Program-made: the position numbers and the translations under genes
Notes under the pieces: model-generated
What the model was told of the DNA's origin: nothing
Seen by the model: the letters and a program-made list of their open reading frames with translations, nothing else
Databases searched by the model: none
Shown: positions 7,301 through 16,061 of the stretch, piece after piece
Position numbering within the stretch: the first letter of the stretch is position 1
How the letters are laid out: each line of letters starts with the position of its first letter
NCBI GenBank assembly: GCA_944320775.1
Contig: CALUIV010000003.1
Coordinates: 82,962-146,961, forward strand
Source of the DNA: an uncultured Paraprevotella sp.
Lineage (GTDB): Bacteria; Bacteroidota; Bacteroidia; Bacteroidales; Bacteroidaceae
Direction: 5' to 3'
Length of the DNA: 64,000 nucleotides

Positions 7301-10300
7301 ATTTCTATAAAAAAACCAAGAAAAATAACCCGTTGGCTATTAGGGACACTTGTCACCTTATATTTGCTATTCTTACTACTGCTGAACCTGCCAGTAGTAC
7401 AGAAATCTATATCCATTCTCGTAACCAACGAACTAAAGGATTTATTACAAACAGAAGTACATATCGGTAATATTGATCTGGGGCTTCTGAACCGTATTAT
7501 TGTCGATGATATAAAAATTGAAGATCAAGAAGGTGAAGATTTGCTTACGATTGCTCGATTGGCTGTAAAGCTGGAAATCTTACCCCTGTTACAGGGTCAA
7601 ATCAGCATTTCTAATATACAGATATTTTCCTTTAAATTAAACACTTATCAGAAGAACGAAAATCAACCCATAAATTGTCAGTTCATACTAGACAAGCTAA
7701 CGCCTGACAACAAAAAGGAAAAAGGAAATCTCAATTTACGAATCAACGCAATTCTCATGAGAAGAGGAGAAATGTGTTTTGATAAAAAATACATAACTGA
7801 AACTCCAGAGCGTTTTAATCCGGCCCATATTCATATATCCAACATTTCAACCAATATTGCTTTAAAAGCATTCCAAAAGGATTCATTAAATCTTGCTGTT
7901 AAACGTCTTAGTTTAAAGGATAAATCAGGATTAACATTAGATAATCTCCGTTTCAAAATTACAGCGAATCAAAATACAGCCCATCTGACAGATTTTGAAT
8001 TAAAATTACCCAACAGTAACATTCAATTGGACAGTTTATGGGCCTACTACAACAATCTTCCTTTTAATCAAAGCGATTCTTCATGGTTAAAAAAAATGGA
8101 AGCACACAGCGAAATCGTATCATCAACAATCAATTTAAAAGATTTATGCTGTTTTATTCCTAATTTCAAAGACCTTGATTTTCCATTTTATATTAAAACA
8201 TTTTTTCATTACGAGAATCAAAAAGCCACTATAGATAAATTTCAATTATATTCAAAAAATCAGGAATGCAGATTAAAAGCCCACGCTTCCTTTCAACAGG
8301 CTATAGAAAAACAAAAAAACGATAGCGCAACAATAAATATTCAGGAACTAGAAATAAAACCTACAATCAAAAATTTATTAGAACAGATTTTCCCTAAAGC
8401 CAATCAGGTATATTATAAAATGTTAGAACAGTCAGGATCTAATCACCTGACTGCATACCTTTCATATCATAATAAGTTGGAAACAAATCTCAACCTGAAA
8501 AATAATTGTGGAAATCTTTTCGTAACCGCTGAATTGGATCAGCAAAAAAGATTTCGTAGTAGAATCCATACCGATGCTTTTGATTTCAGTGTTCTAGATT
8601 CGCTAAAAACAGATTTAGGGAAAATCAGTCTTAATCTATTCTTGAATGGAACATTTGACCAAGAAAAAGAAAGCAAACAAAAAATCAAAGACCTTCATAT
8701 CAAGGGTAATATCAACAACTTAGAATTAAAAAAATATAATTACCAAAAGATCCTGCTCGATGTCAAACAGAGAAACCAAACTTTTTCGGGTAACATTTCC
8801 ATGAATGATCCTCATGGTTCATTTAATGCAGAAGGAACCCTAACCTCTTCTAATCACAAAGGTTTAAAAGCCAAACTTTTAATATCTCTAAAAGATTTCT
8901 CTCCAAACACGCTAAACTTAACCAAAAAATTCAAGAATACAAGATTTTCAACAAATTTGGAAACTGATTTTGACTGGAAGTCTATAGATCAGGTTTCCGG
9001 ATACCTGAATCTTACAGATCTGATCATTACGAAAGACACAACTTCGAAAAAGATCAATCTTATTGCCTTCAATTGTACCGATGAAGAAGGCAATAGAAAA
9101 ATTCTGTTTTCCAGTGACTTCTTGTCTGCAGAAATTAACGGACAATTTAAAATAAACCATCTGATAGCAAGTCTAGAACGAACTGTATATAAGTACTTAC
9201 CCTCATTAAAAAGTAATTCAAAAACAGAAGATTATTCTCTCCAAGAGAATAACTTCACCATGCGAATTAATGTAAAAGACACAGAACTGTTACCCTATTT
9301 GCTTGACATACCACTTACAATAACTAAACCAGCCTATTTTTATGGTGTTTATCGTAGCAATCTAAATAATTTACAGATCAATTGTGCAATACCAGATATT
9401 CATTATGGTACCCAATATTTTAAAAATATCTCATTAAATTGCGTTGGTAACCATCATCTGATTCAAGGAAACTTTGAAGGTAGCAAAATAACCACTAAAA
9501 AAGAAACTCTTTTCCGCATGAATTTGAATGCCGAAAAGGATACTGTTAGCACCAGTATCAAATGGCTATCACCGGATGATAATATATTTAATGGTAATTT
9601 TGAGTTCAGTACATCCTTTCAAAGAAACGAACAAAACAAAATCAATACAAATATACGTATCTTGCCTAGCCAATTCACACTAGATAATTCCCAATGGAAT
9701 GTCCATGCATCGTCCATTAATATTGCTCCAGAAAAAGTCCGCATAGAAAATTTTCTTATTGAACAACCTGGAAAACATCTAGAAATAGGAGGTATTGTTT
9801 CCCAAAATGCCAAAGATTCAATCATTGCCGACCTAAAATATATAGATTTGCAATATATTTTTAATCTGATAGCATTTGATGCCGTCCAATTCGGTGGACA
9901 TGCGACAGGAAAAGTCTTTGCGACTGATTTATTTAAAAATCCGAATATAAAAGCTCTGTTAGATGTTCCTGATTTTACTTTAAATCAAGGGAAAATGGGT
10001 AGTCTAAATATTTTCGGGAAATGGGAAATGGATACAAAATCCATTTATTTGAATGCCATGATGAATGACCCTTTGAAAGAAAGTATTACACGTGTCTCCG
10101 GAAACATTACACCTGGCCATACGTCAAAATCTGGAATTGATCTGAAAATTATGGCAAACCGGACCAATCTTTATTTTCTGAATAAATATACCGAAGGTAT
10201 TTTCACAAACCTCCAGGGAAGAGCAACAGGAAAAGCCCGGGTATTTGGCCCATTCCAGAAAATTAATCTTGAGGGAGATCTGCTTGTCAACGAGGCTGAT

Positions 10301-11818
10301 ATGCATATAGATATTTTGAACACTCACTATCGTCTATACAACGACTCTGTGATTTTACGCCCCGATAATATATGGTTCAACAATGCAGACATCTACGATG
10401 ACTACGGACAAGTAGGCGGAAATAAGCACTATGCATTAGTTACCGGACACTTAAAGCACGAGAATTTTTCAAACCTCAGTTATGATATCCTGATTAATGC
10501 ACAAAATATTTTAGGATACGACCAGAAAGATTTTGGCGATAACGTATTTTGCGGAACAGCTTATGCCTCCGGAAAAGCGCACATCTACGGAAAACCCGGA
10601 AGATTAAATGTAGACTTAAATATTCATCCGGAAGAAAAAACAGAGTTTGTCTATAATCTATCCTCTCCGGATGTGATCACAGATACTCCTTTTATCCGTT
10701 TTGTCAATAAATCCAAAACATCAACAGATTCAACCCTTCAAACAAGAACAGAAAAAGAAGTATATCCTATCACAACCAATGCTCCAACATCGGACGTATA
10801 CGTGAACTTTCAACTAGACATTACCCCTAAAGCAACCATGAAAATACTTATGGATGCAAAATCCGGCGACTATATTTCTCTGAATGGTTTCGGAAATATG
10901 CGTGCCACATTTTATAATAAAGGAAAATTTCAATTGTATGGTACGGCAAGAATCAACGAGGGAATTTATAAATTATCCCTTCAAGATGTCATCAAAAAAG
11001 ACTTTCAAATTACCCCCGGCGGCACTGTCACTTTTGGAGGAGATCCTGCAGAAGCAGAATTAAATCTACAAGCCGTATATACAGTACCATCCGTATCTTT
11101 AAACGATTTGAACCCTCAGGGAACATTCAGTCAAAGCAATGTCCGGGTTAACTGTCTGATGAATCTTACAGGAAAAGCGCGTCAACCTCATATTGCTTTT
11201 GACTTTGATATACCCAACGTGAATGAAGATGAAAAACAAATGGTAAAAACTCTTATCAGCACGGAAGAAGAGAAAAATCTTCAGACAATCTATTTATTGG
11301 GTATTGGTCGCTTCTATGGTTATAACTATAATACCACGCAGCAGAACCAATCTTCGCTGGCCATGAATTCACTACTGTCATCCACTCTGAGCGGCCAATT
11401 AAATGAAATGTTGTCTAATATTATCGGTAGCAATAATTGGAATTTCGGAACTAATTTGAGCACAGGCGAAGAAGGCTGGAGTGATATGGACATTGAAGGA
11501 CTGCTTTCCGGCAAATTAATGAACAACAGATTGTTAATTAACGGAAACTTCGGATATAAAGAAAATGCGACCTTAAATAAATCTTCTAATTTCATCGGAG
11601 ACTTTGACGTTCAATGGCTATTAACCAAAAACGGAAATATACGCCTTAAAGGATACAGCGAAACCAACGACCGCTATTTTACCAAATCATCATTAACAAC
11701 TCAAGGTATTGGTATACAATTAAAAAAGGATTTCTCTTCCTGGCGCGAACTGTTTAATTTAAAATCCAAACAGAACAATACAGAAGAAGAGAAAAAAAGG
11801 AAAGCCGAAAAAAAATAA
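7301..11818 (+). CDS. TamB-like translocation/assembly module protein
   Basis: Very large envelope protein (about 1,505 aa) of the TamB/AsmA-like group, which bridges inner and outer membrane and takes part in outer-membrane lipid or protein transport. It shows a basic N-terminus, one membrane anchor (residues about 12-30), a long repetitive beta-rich body and a TamB C-terminal domain with 'TPGGTVTFGGDPAEAELNLQA' style sequence near the end. Start choice is odd. In this frame there is no ATG, GTG or TTG before the TTG at 7364, which would cut the anchor in half. The frame is open back to a TAA at 7292, and ATT at 7301 gives the basic-plus-hydrophobic anchor expected. I therefore propose a rare start codon (ATT, or ATA/ATC nearby); a sequence error is the alternative. 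Divergent from nqr. Confidence 0.85.
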   Translation: MSIKKPRKITRWLLGTLVTLYLLFLLLLNLPVVQKSISILVTNELKDLLQTEVHIGNIDLGLLNRIIVDDIKIEDQEGEDLLTIARLAVKLEILPLLQGQISISNIQIFSFKLNTYQKNENQPINCQFILDKLTPDNKKEKGNLNLRINAILMRRGEMCFDKKYITETPERFNPAHIHISNISTNIALKAFQKDSLNLAVKRLSLKDKSGLTLDNLRFKITANQNTAHLTDFELKLPNSNIQLDSLWAYYNNLPFNQSDSSWLKKMEAHSEIVSSTINLKDLCCFIPNFKDLDFPFYIKTFFHYENQKATIDKFQLYSKNQECRLKAHASFQQAIEKQKNDSATINIQELEIKPTIKNLLEQIFPKANQVYYKMLEQSGSNHLTAYLSYHNKLETNLNLKNNCGNLFVTAELDQQKRFRSRIHTDAFDFSVLDSLKTDLGKISLNLFLNGTFDQEKESKQKIKDLHIKGNINNLELKKYNYQKILLDVKQRNQTFSGNISMNDPHGSFNAEGTLTSSNHKGLKAKLLISLKDFSPNTLNLTKKFKNTRFSTNLETDFDWKSIDQVSGYLNLTDLIITKDTTSKKINLIAFNCTDEEGNRKILFSSDFLSAEINGQFKINHLIASLERTVYKYLPSLKSNSKTEDYSLQENNFTMRINVKDTELLPYLLDIPLTITKPAYFYGVYRSNLNNLQINCAIPDIHYGTQYFKNISLNCVGNHHLIQGNFEGSKITTKKETLFRMNLNAEKDTVSTSIKWLSPDDNIFNGNFEFSTSFQRNEQNKINTNIRILPSQFTLDNSQWNVHASSINIAPEKVRIENFLIEQPGKHLEIGGIVSQNAKDSIIADLKYIDLQYIFNLIAFDAVQFGGHATGKVFATDLFKNPNIKALLDVPDFTLNQGKMGSLNIFGKWEMDTKSIYLNAMMNDPLKESITRVSGNITPGHTSKSGIDLKIMANRTNLYFLNKYTEGIFTNLQGRATGKARVFGPFQKINLEGDLLVNEADMHIDILNTHYRLYNDSVILRPDNIWFNNADIYDDYGQVGGNKHYALVTGHLKHENFSNLSYDILINAQNILGYDQKDFGDNVFCGTAYASGKAHIYGKPGRLNVDLNIHPEEKTEFVYNLSSPDVITDTPFIRFVNKSKTSTDSTLQTRTEKEVYPITTNAPTSDVYVNFQLDITPKATMKILMDAKSGDYISLNGFGNMRATFYNKGKFQLYGTARINEGIYKLSLQDVIKKDFQITPGGTVTFGGDPAEAELNLQAVYTVPSVSLNDLNPQGTFSQSNVRVNCLMNLTGKARQPHIAFDFDIPNVNEDEKQMVKTLISTEEEKNLQTIYLLGIGRFYGYNYNTTQQNQSSLAMNSLLSSTLSGQLNEMLSNIIGSNNWNFGTNLSTGEEGWSDMDIEGLLSGKLMNNRLLINGNFGYKENATLNKSSNFIGDFDVQWLLTKNGNIRLKGYSETNDRYFTKSSLTTQGIGIQLKKDFSSWRELFNLKSKQNNTEEEKKRKAEKK

Positions 11819-11865
11819 TACCAAGGAATACCGGCATACAGCGTCACGCTACAGATAACACACAA

Positions 11866-12744
11866 TCATTCCAGTAACTCATAACTACTGATCTGATTCG
11901 GCAGATCCAAATTATGCAACACTTTTTCAAGCATAATACCATCCATGTTATTATATTCATAACCAAAAGTGGCTCTAATGCCTTGAAGAATAAACTGTGA
12001 CGCACGATCTAAAGCAATCGGCAAGCTATCCCCCTGCATCAACGAACCAGTAATTACACTGGTAAAAGCATCACCCGTTCCAGGATAATGAGCCGGCAAA
12101 TAGGGACAAGTCACCTTCCAAAAACGTCCACCACAGCGGTTGTAAGCATAAACCGAAGTCATGTGTGGCTGATCCATGACCGGAACACTAGTGACAATAA
12201 CTATTTCCGGTCCCATTTCGGATAATTTCATCAGCAACTGTTTCAAAGTTCCATCTGTCACATGTTCGGTATTCGATTCACCCAAAAGTAAAAACAACTC
12301 GGTCATATTCGGTGTGATAACATCAGCCTTTTGAATAAGTTGCCGCATCCCAACAACCATTTCATCTGAAAAGCCTTTATACAATTTCCCGTTATCTCCT
12401 AAAACAGGATCAACAACCACCAAATCTGACTCTCTTCGAAAATCAGAAATAAAATGCTCCACAATCCGAATCTGTTGTGGTGATCCTAAATACCCCGTAT
12501 AAAATGTATCAAACCGGAAATCATATTTCTTCCATTGGTCTATAATCCGTTGCATTTCTGAAGTCAAATCCAAAAATGTAAAAGACTGGTATTGTGTATG
12601 CGTTGAAAGTACAGCCGTAGGCAAGGCACAAACCTGAAATCCCATAGAAGAAAGTATGGGAATGACCGCCATTAATGACACACGCCCTACTCCGGACAAA
12701 TCATGTACAGCAACGACTCGTTTACTCTGATTTTGTATTTGCAT
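11866..12744 (-). CDS. pdxY: Pyridoxal/pyridoxamine kinase family protein
   Basis: Ribokinase-fold kinase (292 aa) that phosphorylates pyridoxal or pyridoxamine in the vitamin B6 salvage route. Seen: N-terminal 'VAVHDLSGVGRVSLMAVIPI', the substrate-side motif 'DPVLGDNGKLY', and the phosphate-binding/catalytic motif GTGDAFTSVITG near residue 222 with the catalytic Asp. Length is usual for PdxK/PdxY. It stands alone on the minus strand, convergent with tamB. A TAGTTTTG element (complement of 12761-12768) 17 bp upstream could be its -7 box. PdxK and PdxY cannot be separated from sequence alone. Confidence 0.85.
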   Translation of the reverse strand: MQIQNQSKRVVAVHDLSGVGRVSLMAVIPILSSMGFQVCALPTAVLSTHTQYQSFTFLDLTSEMQRIIDQWKKYDFRFDTFYTGYLGSPQQIRIVEHFISDFRRESDLVVVDPVLGDNGKLYKGFSDEMVVGMRQLIQKADVITPNMTELFLLLGESNTEHVTDGTLKQLLMKLSEMGPEIVIVTSVPVMDQPHMTSVYAYNRCGGRFWKVTCPYLPAHYPGTGDAFTSVITGSLMQGDSLPIALDRASQFILQGIRATFGYEYNNMDGIMLEKVLHNLDLPNQISSYELLE

Positions 12745-12871
12745 GATAGATAATTTTCTGCAAAACTACGAATTTCAAAAAAATTATCCGCATCAGACAA
12801 ATAAAATCTATAATTATTTTGCAGTTCTATTGGAATTTCATACTTTTGATTCATAAGAAAAAAACATCAAT

Positions 12872-13309
12872 ATGAGTTACTTCATTTGCAACGGTCCGAA
12901 AGAAGGACCATTCGAACTGGAAGATCTGAAACATCATCATCTGCAACCAGACACACTTGTTTCTATTGATGATTCAGGCAAATGGCAAAAAGCGGATGAA
13001 ATCGAAGAATTAGCTCACCTATTGAATCACGAAAAAGAACAAGATGCGCCAATGCAAACGACTATGCCTAAAACATGGCTTGTCGAATCTATATTGGCTA
13101 CACTATTGTGTTGTATGCCTTTTGGTCTTGTAGGACTAATCAAAGCAGCGAATGTCAGCACCCTCTATAATGCCGGAAAATATGCGGAAGCTACTGTTGC
13201 CAGTCAGGAAGCCGGCAAATGGACAAAAATCAGTGCTGCAGTCGGCATCATCTTTGCATTGCTCTATTTAGCCTTTTGGGGAGCTGGATTTTTATACTGT
13301 CTCATATAA
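12872..13309 (+). CDS. GYF_2 (DUF4339) + CD225/dispanin-like membrane protein
   Basis: 145 aa with two parts. Residues 1-50 resemble the GYF_2 domain ('YFICNGPKEGPFELEDLK', with the typical GPF). Residues about 68-145 resemble CD225/dispanin: two hydrophobic segments separated by 'AANVSTLYNAGKYAEATVASQEAGKW', with a Cys-Cys pair before a Pro (LLCCMPFG). In vertebrates CD225 proteins include the IFITM antiviral factors; in bacteria the role is unknown. It is followed after 11 bp by a DUF2752 gene, a pairing that suggests a joint membrane function. Confidence 0.8.
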   Translation: MSYFICNGPKEGPFELEDLKHHHLQPDTLVSIDDSGKWQKADEIEELAHLLNHEKEQDAPMQTTMPKTWLVESILATLLCCMPFGLVGLIKAANVSTLYNAGKYAEATVASQEAGKWTKISAAVGIIFALLYLAFWGAGFLYCLI

Positions 13310-13320
13310 GCCAACAAAAA

Positions 13321-13686
13321 ATGAAAAGGGGCATTTGGATTTCATATTCCATCAGTGCGCTTGGCCTATTATTTTTTTTCTTTAACCCAAGCAATACAGC
13401 ACTTTTTCCCAAATGCCCTTTTCTTTTACTTACAGGATGGAAATGCCCTGGATGTGGAAGTCAACGTGCCATACATCATTTGTTACATCTGCAAATTTCT
13501 GAAGCTTTTTTAGATAATGCTCTACTAATTATTCTGCTTCCATTCCTACTGGTTTTCATGGTCATTGAGTACGGAAGAACATCATTAAGCCGATTACGAA
13601 AAAAAATAAACCACCCTCTACTTATATGGTTGTTATTATCAATAATTGGATTTTGGTGGATATTCAGAAATATTTATTCTTTCTAG
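13321..13686 (+). CDS. DUF2752 membrane protein
   Basis: 121 aa, starting at the ATG 11 bp after the CD225-like gene; a longer frame upstream overlaps that gene and is not needed. Three hydrophobic segments are visible. Between the first two is the hallmark 'KCPGCGSQRAIHHLLHLQ', the CPxCGxxRA motif of DUF2752, whose cysteines could bind metal or form a disulfide. Function unknown. Likely co-transcribed with the preceding gene. Confidence 0.8.
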   Translation: MKRGIWISYSISALGLLFFFFNPSNTALFPKCPFLLLTGWKCPGCGSQRAIHHLLHLQISEAFLDNALLIILLPFLLVFMVIEYGRTSLSRLRKKINHPLLIWLLLSIIGFWWIFRNIYSF

Positions 13687-13807
13687 GAAAAACAACAATA
13701 CGAAACAAAAATAGACAACATAAATATCAAAATAAAACAAAAACACAAGAAAATAGAAACAAATTGTAATCAAATCCAATTATAACAAACATTAAATAAG
13801 AGAAGCG

Positions 13808-13838
13808 TTTGATAAAATTAACCGATTTGCTATATTTG
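13808..13838 (+). promoter_or_regulatory. Promoter of dapL
   Basis: TTTG (13808-13811), a 19-bp spacer and TATATTTG (13831-13838) match the Bacteroidetes consensus fully. Transcription would start about 50 nt before the dapL ATG. Confidence 0.8.
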
Positions 13839-13897
13839 CACCAACCAACATAAATATTAAAAATATACCAGAAAACAAACATCAAATAAGGAACAAT

Positions 13898-15130
13898 ATG
13901 GCATTGGTGAACGAACATTTCCTTAAACTGCCCGGCAACTATTTCTTTTCAGACATTGCAAAGAAAATCAATGCCTATAAGGTAACACACCCCAAAAACA
14001 AACTTCTCCGAATCGGAATAGGTGATGTCACCCGTCCTATGCCAAAAGCTTGCACACAAGCAATGATTCAGGCTGCCGAAGAACTTTCCAGATCTGAAAC
14101 TTTTCGCGGTTATGGCCCAGAACAAGGATACGATTTTCTGATCGAAGCCATCATCAAAAACGAATATTCAGTCAAAGGAATCAGTTTCTCCAGTTCTGAA
14201 ATATTCATTAGTGAAGGAGCAAAAAGCGACACAGGTGGAATTGTTGATATTTTACGCCACGATAATAATCTGGGAGTAACAGATCCTACCTACCCCGTTT
14301 ATATTGACAGCAACGTCATGTGGGGACGTGCCGGTATATTGGAAAAAGAAACAGGAAAATGGAGTAATGTTACGTATATCCCCTGTACGGAATCCAATAA
14401 TTTTATACCAGATATCCCGAAACAAAGAATCGACATTCTTTACTTATGCTATCCCAATAACCCTACCGGAGTCTCCCTCACAAAAGCAGAACTCAAAAAA
14501 TGGGTGGACTATGCCTTAAAGAACGATACCTTAATTCTCTTTGATGCTGCATACGAAAGATTTATCACCCGCCCAGAGGTGCCCCATTCCATCTATGAAA
14601 TACGAGGTGCCAAAAAGTGTGCCATAGAATTCCGGAGTTATTCTAAAACAGCAGGTTTTACGGGGGTACGTTGTGGATATACCGTAATTCCCAAAGAATT
14701 GTTTGCCACAACCTTATCTGGTGAAAAGATTTCACTCAATCAATTATGGTTACGCCGACAAAGCACAAAATTCAATGGTACATCGTATATATCTCAGCGA
14801 GGCGCAGCTGCAATTTATACACCCGACGGGATTAAAGAAGTCAATGAAAACATTGCCTATTATATGAAAAATGCCCTTTTCATGAAAAATAAAATTCAGG
14901 AAATCGGACTAAATGTATGGGGTGGTATTGACTCCCCTTATCTCTGGGTAAAAACACCGAACGGTGAATCCTCCTGGAAATTCTTTGAACGTATGCTTTA
15001 CGAAGCTAATGTCATCGTTACTCCAGGTATAGGTTTTGGTCCCGGTGGTGAAGGATTTGTCCGTATGGCTGCTTTCTGCAGTATGGAAGAAAGTGAAGCT
15101 GCACTGGAGAGAATTGCCCGATCCATATAA
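13898..15130 (+). CDS. dapL: LL-diaminopimelate aminotransferase
   Basis: PLP enzyme (410 aa) that converts tetrahydrodipicolinate directly to LL-diaminopimelate, the short route to lysine and peptidoglycan meso-DAP. Family signs: start 'VNEHFLKLPGNYFFSDIAKK', 'RIGIGDVTRPMP', 'YPNNPTGV' for PLP contacts, and 'RSYSKTAGFTGVRCGY' with the Schiff-base Lys at residue 250. Length is typical. Unlike many Bacteroidetes, dapF is not next to it here. It has its own consensus promoter and forms a single-gene unit. Confidence 0.95.
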   Translation: MALVNEHFLKLPGNYFFSDIAKKINAYKVTHPKNKLLRIGIGDVTRPMPKACTQAMIQAAEELSRSETFRGYGPEQGYDFLIEAIIKNEYSVKGISFSSSEIFISEGAKSDTGGIVDILRHDNNLGVTDPTYPVYIDSNVMWGRAGILEKETGKWSNVTYIPCTESNNFIPDIPKQRIDILYLCYPNNPTGVSLTKAELKKWVDYALKNDTLILFDAAYERFITRPEVPHSIYEIRGAKKCAIEFRSYSKTAGFTGVRCGYTVIPKELFATTLSGEKISLNQLWLRRQSTKFNGTSYISQRGAAAIYTPDGIKEVNENIAYYMKNALFMKNKIQEIGLNVWGGIDSPYLWVKTPNGESSWKFFERMLYEANVIVTPGIGFGPGGEGFVRMAAFCSMEESEAALERIARSI

Positions 15131-15262
15131 AAAAATTCGGTCAACTGTTTTATATGATACGCACAAAATCATCTGAACGCTAAAAAAAGCAAACACGTGG
15201 AATAATCTGTTATTTTATGAAATACAGAATATGCCAATAATGGTAAAATCAAATGAAAGATG

Positions 15263-15270
15263 TATCTTTG
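15263..15270 (+). promoter_or_regulatory. Promoter -7 element of the BACON lipoprotein gene
   Basis: TATCTTTG, 30 bp before the ATG at 15301. A longer in-frame start at 15253 lies upstream of this element and so could not be on the transcript; this supports 15301 as the start. Confidence 0.55.
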
Positions 15271-15300
15271 TCTGCAAATCAATACAAATCACAGAAGAAG

Positions 15301-16014
15301 ATGAAAAAAGTTTTTATGCTTGTTGCCTCGGCAGCACTGATGTTTAGTTCTTGTATCGAAAACGACGGTACTCATTACACAGAAATCCTCTATCCTTCTG
15401 AAGGAGGGAAAGTCTTGTACGCAGACCAGACCAATGATTCACTGAAATTTATCACGTTTGATCCTTGGTCATTGGACACGATTTACAGATTTACTTCAAA
15501 ATTATGGCTTAATCTGGATCCTTCCGACCTAGCCGGTGGTGACGTACCAAGTGGATATTATGTAAACAAAACAATCAAATTTACCTTCGAACCCAATACC
15601 AGCGACACGATCAAAGCAGTTTCTTTAGTCCTGACCTCTAACAATTACAAGTTTGAATCGATGTTCTATCAGGTGAATTACCTGAATATAGACAGACCGG
15701 TCATGGATAAGAATTACAATTTTGAACTTACGGATTCTGCAACAACCACACGCGACAGCATCAGTTTTGTAACCTACGGTGATTGGAATCTGGAAGTAAT
15801 CAATCCAGAAACAACAGACTGGATTACTCTGACCAAAAACAACGGTAGCAAAGGAACTCACACAGTACCTTTGAAATTAAAAGAAAACGAAAGTGAAGCT
15901 GCCCGTCTGGCAACATTAAAACTGACAAGCAACGGTGCCAGCACACAAATTTTAGTAAAACAAATGGCTGGAAAAAAGATTAATCCCCTCATTAAAAACG
16001 ATCCTGTATCTTAG
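15301..16014 (+). CDS. BACON-like domain lipoprotein
   Basis: 237 aa. The signal peptide MKKVFMLVASAALMFSSC gives a lipobox with Cys18, followed by a short acidic stretch (IENDG). Two beta-rich repeats follow (about residues 25-125 and 130-230). The second, 'YGDWNLEVINPETTDWITLT ', has the W-x-W pattern of BACON domains, which in Bacteroidetes often bind carbohydrate or mucin. 48 bp downstream is a sulfatase gene, so the two may be one transcript for handling a sulfated glycan. Domain assignment is moderate. Confidence 0.7.
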   Translation: MKKVFMLVASAALMFSSCIENDGTHYTEILYPSEGGKVLYADQTNDSLKFITFDPWSLDTIYRFTSKLWLNLDPSDLAGGDVPSGYYVNKTIKFTFEPNTSDTIKAVSLVLTSNNYKFESMFYQVNYLNIDRPVMDKNYNFELTDSATTTRDSISFVTYGDWNLEVINPETTDWITLTKNNGSKGTHTVPLKLKENESEAARLATLKLTSNGASTQILVKQMAGKKINPLIKNDPVS

Positions 16015-16061
16015 TAGACCTACTACGATACAGAATTTTAACTCTTAATACAATCTATACC

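Noticed and set aside
7285-7470. Overlapping 61-codon frame at the tamB start
   Set aside because: Antagonistic frame with no protein-like features; the tamB anchor is encoded in the other frame.
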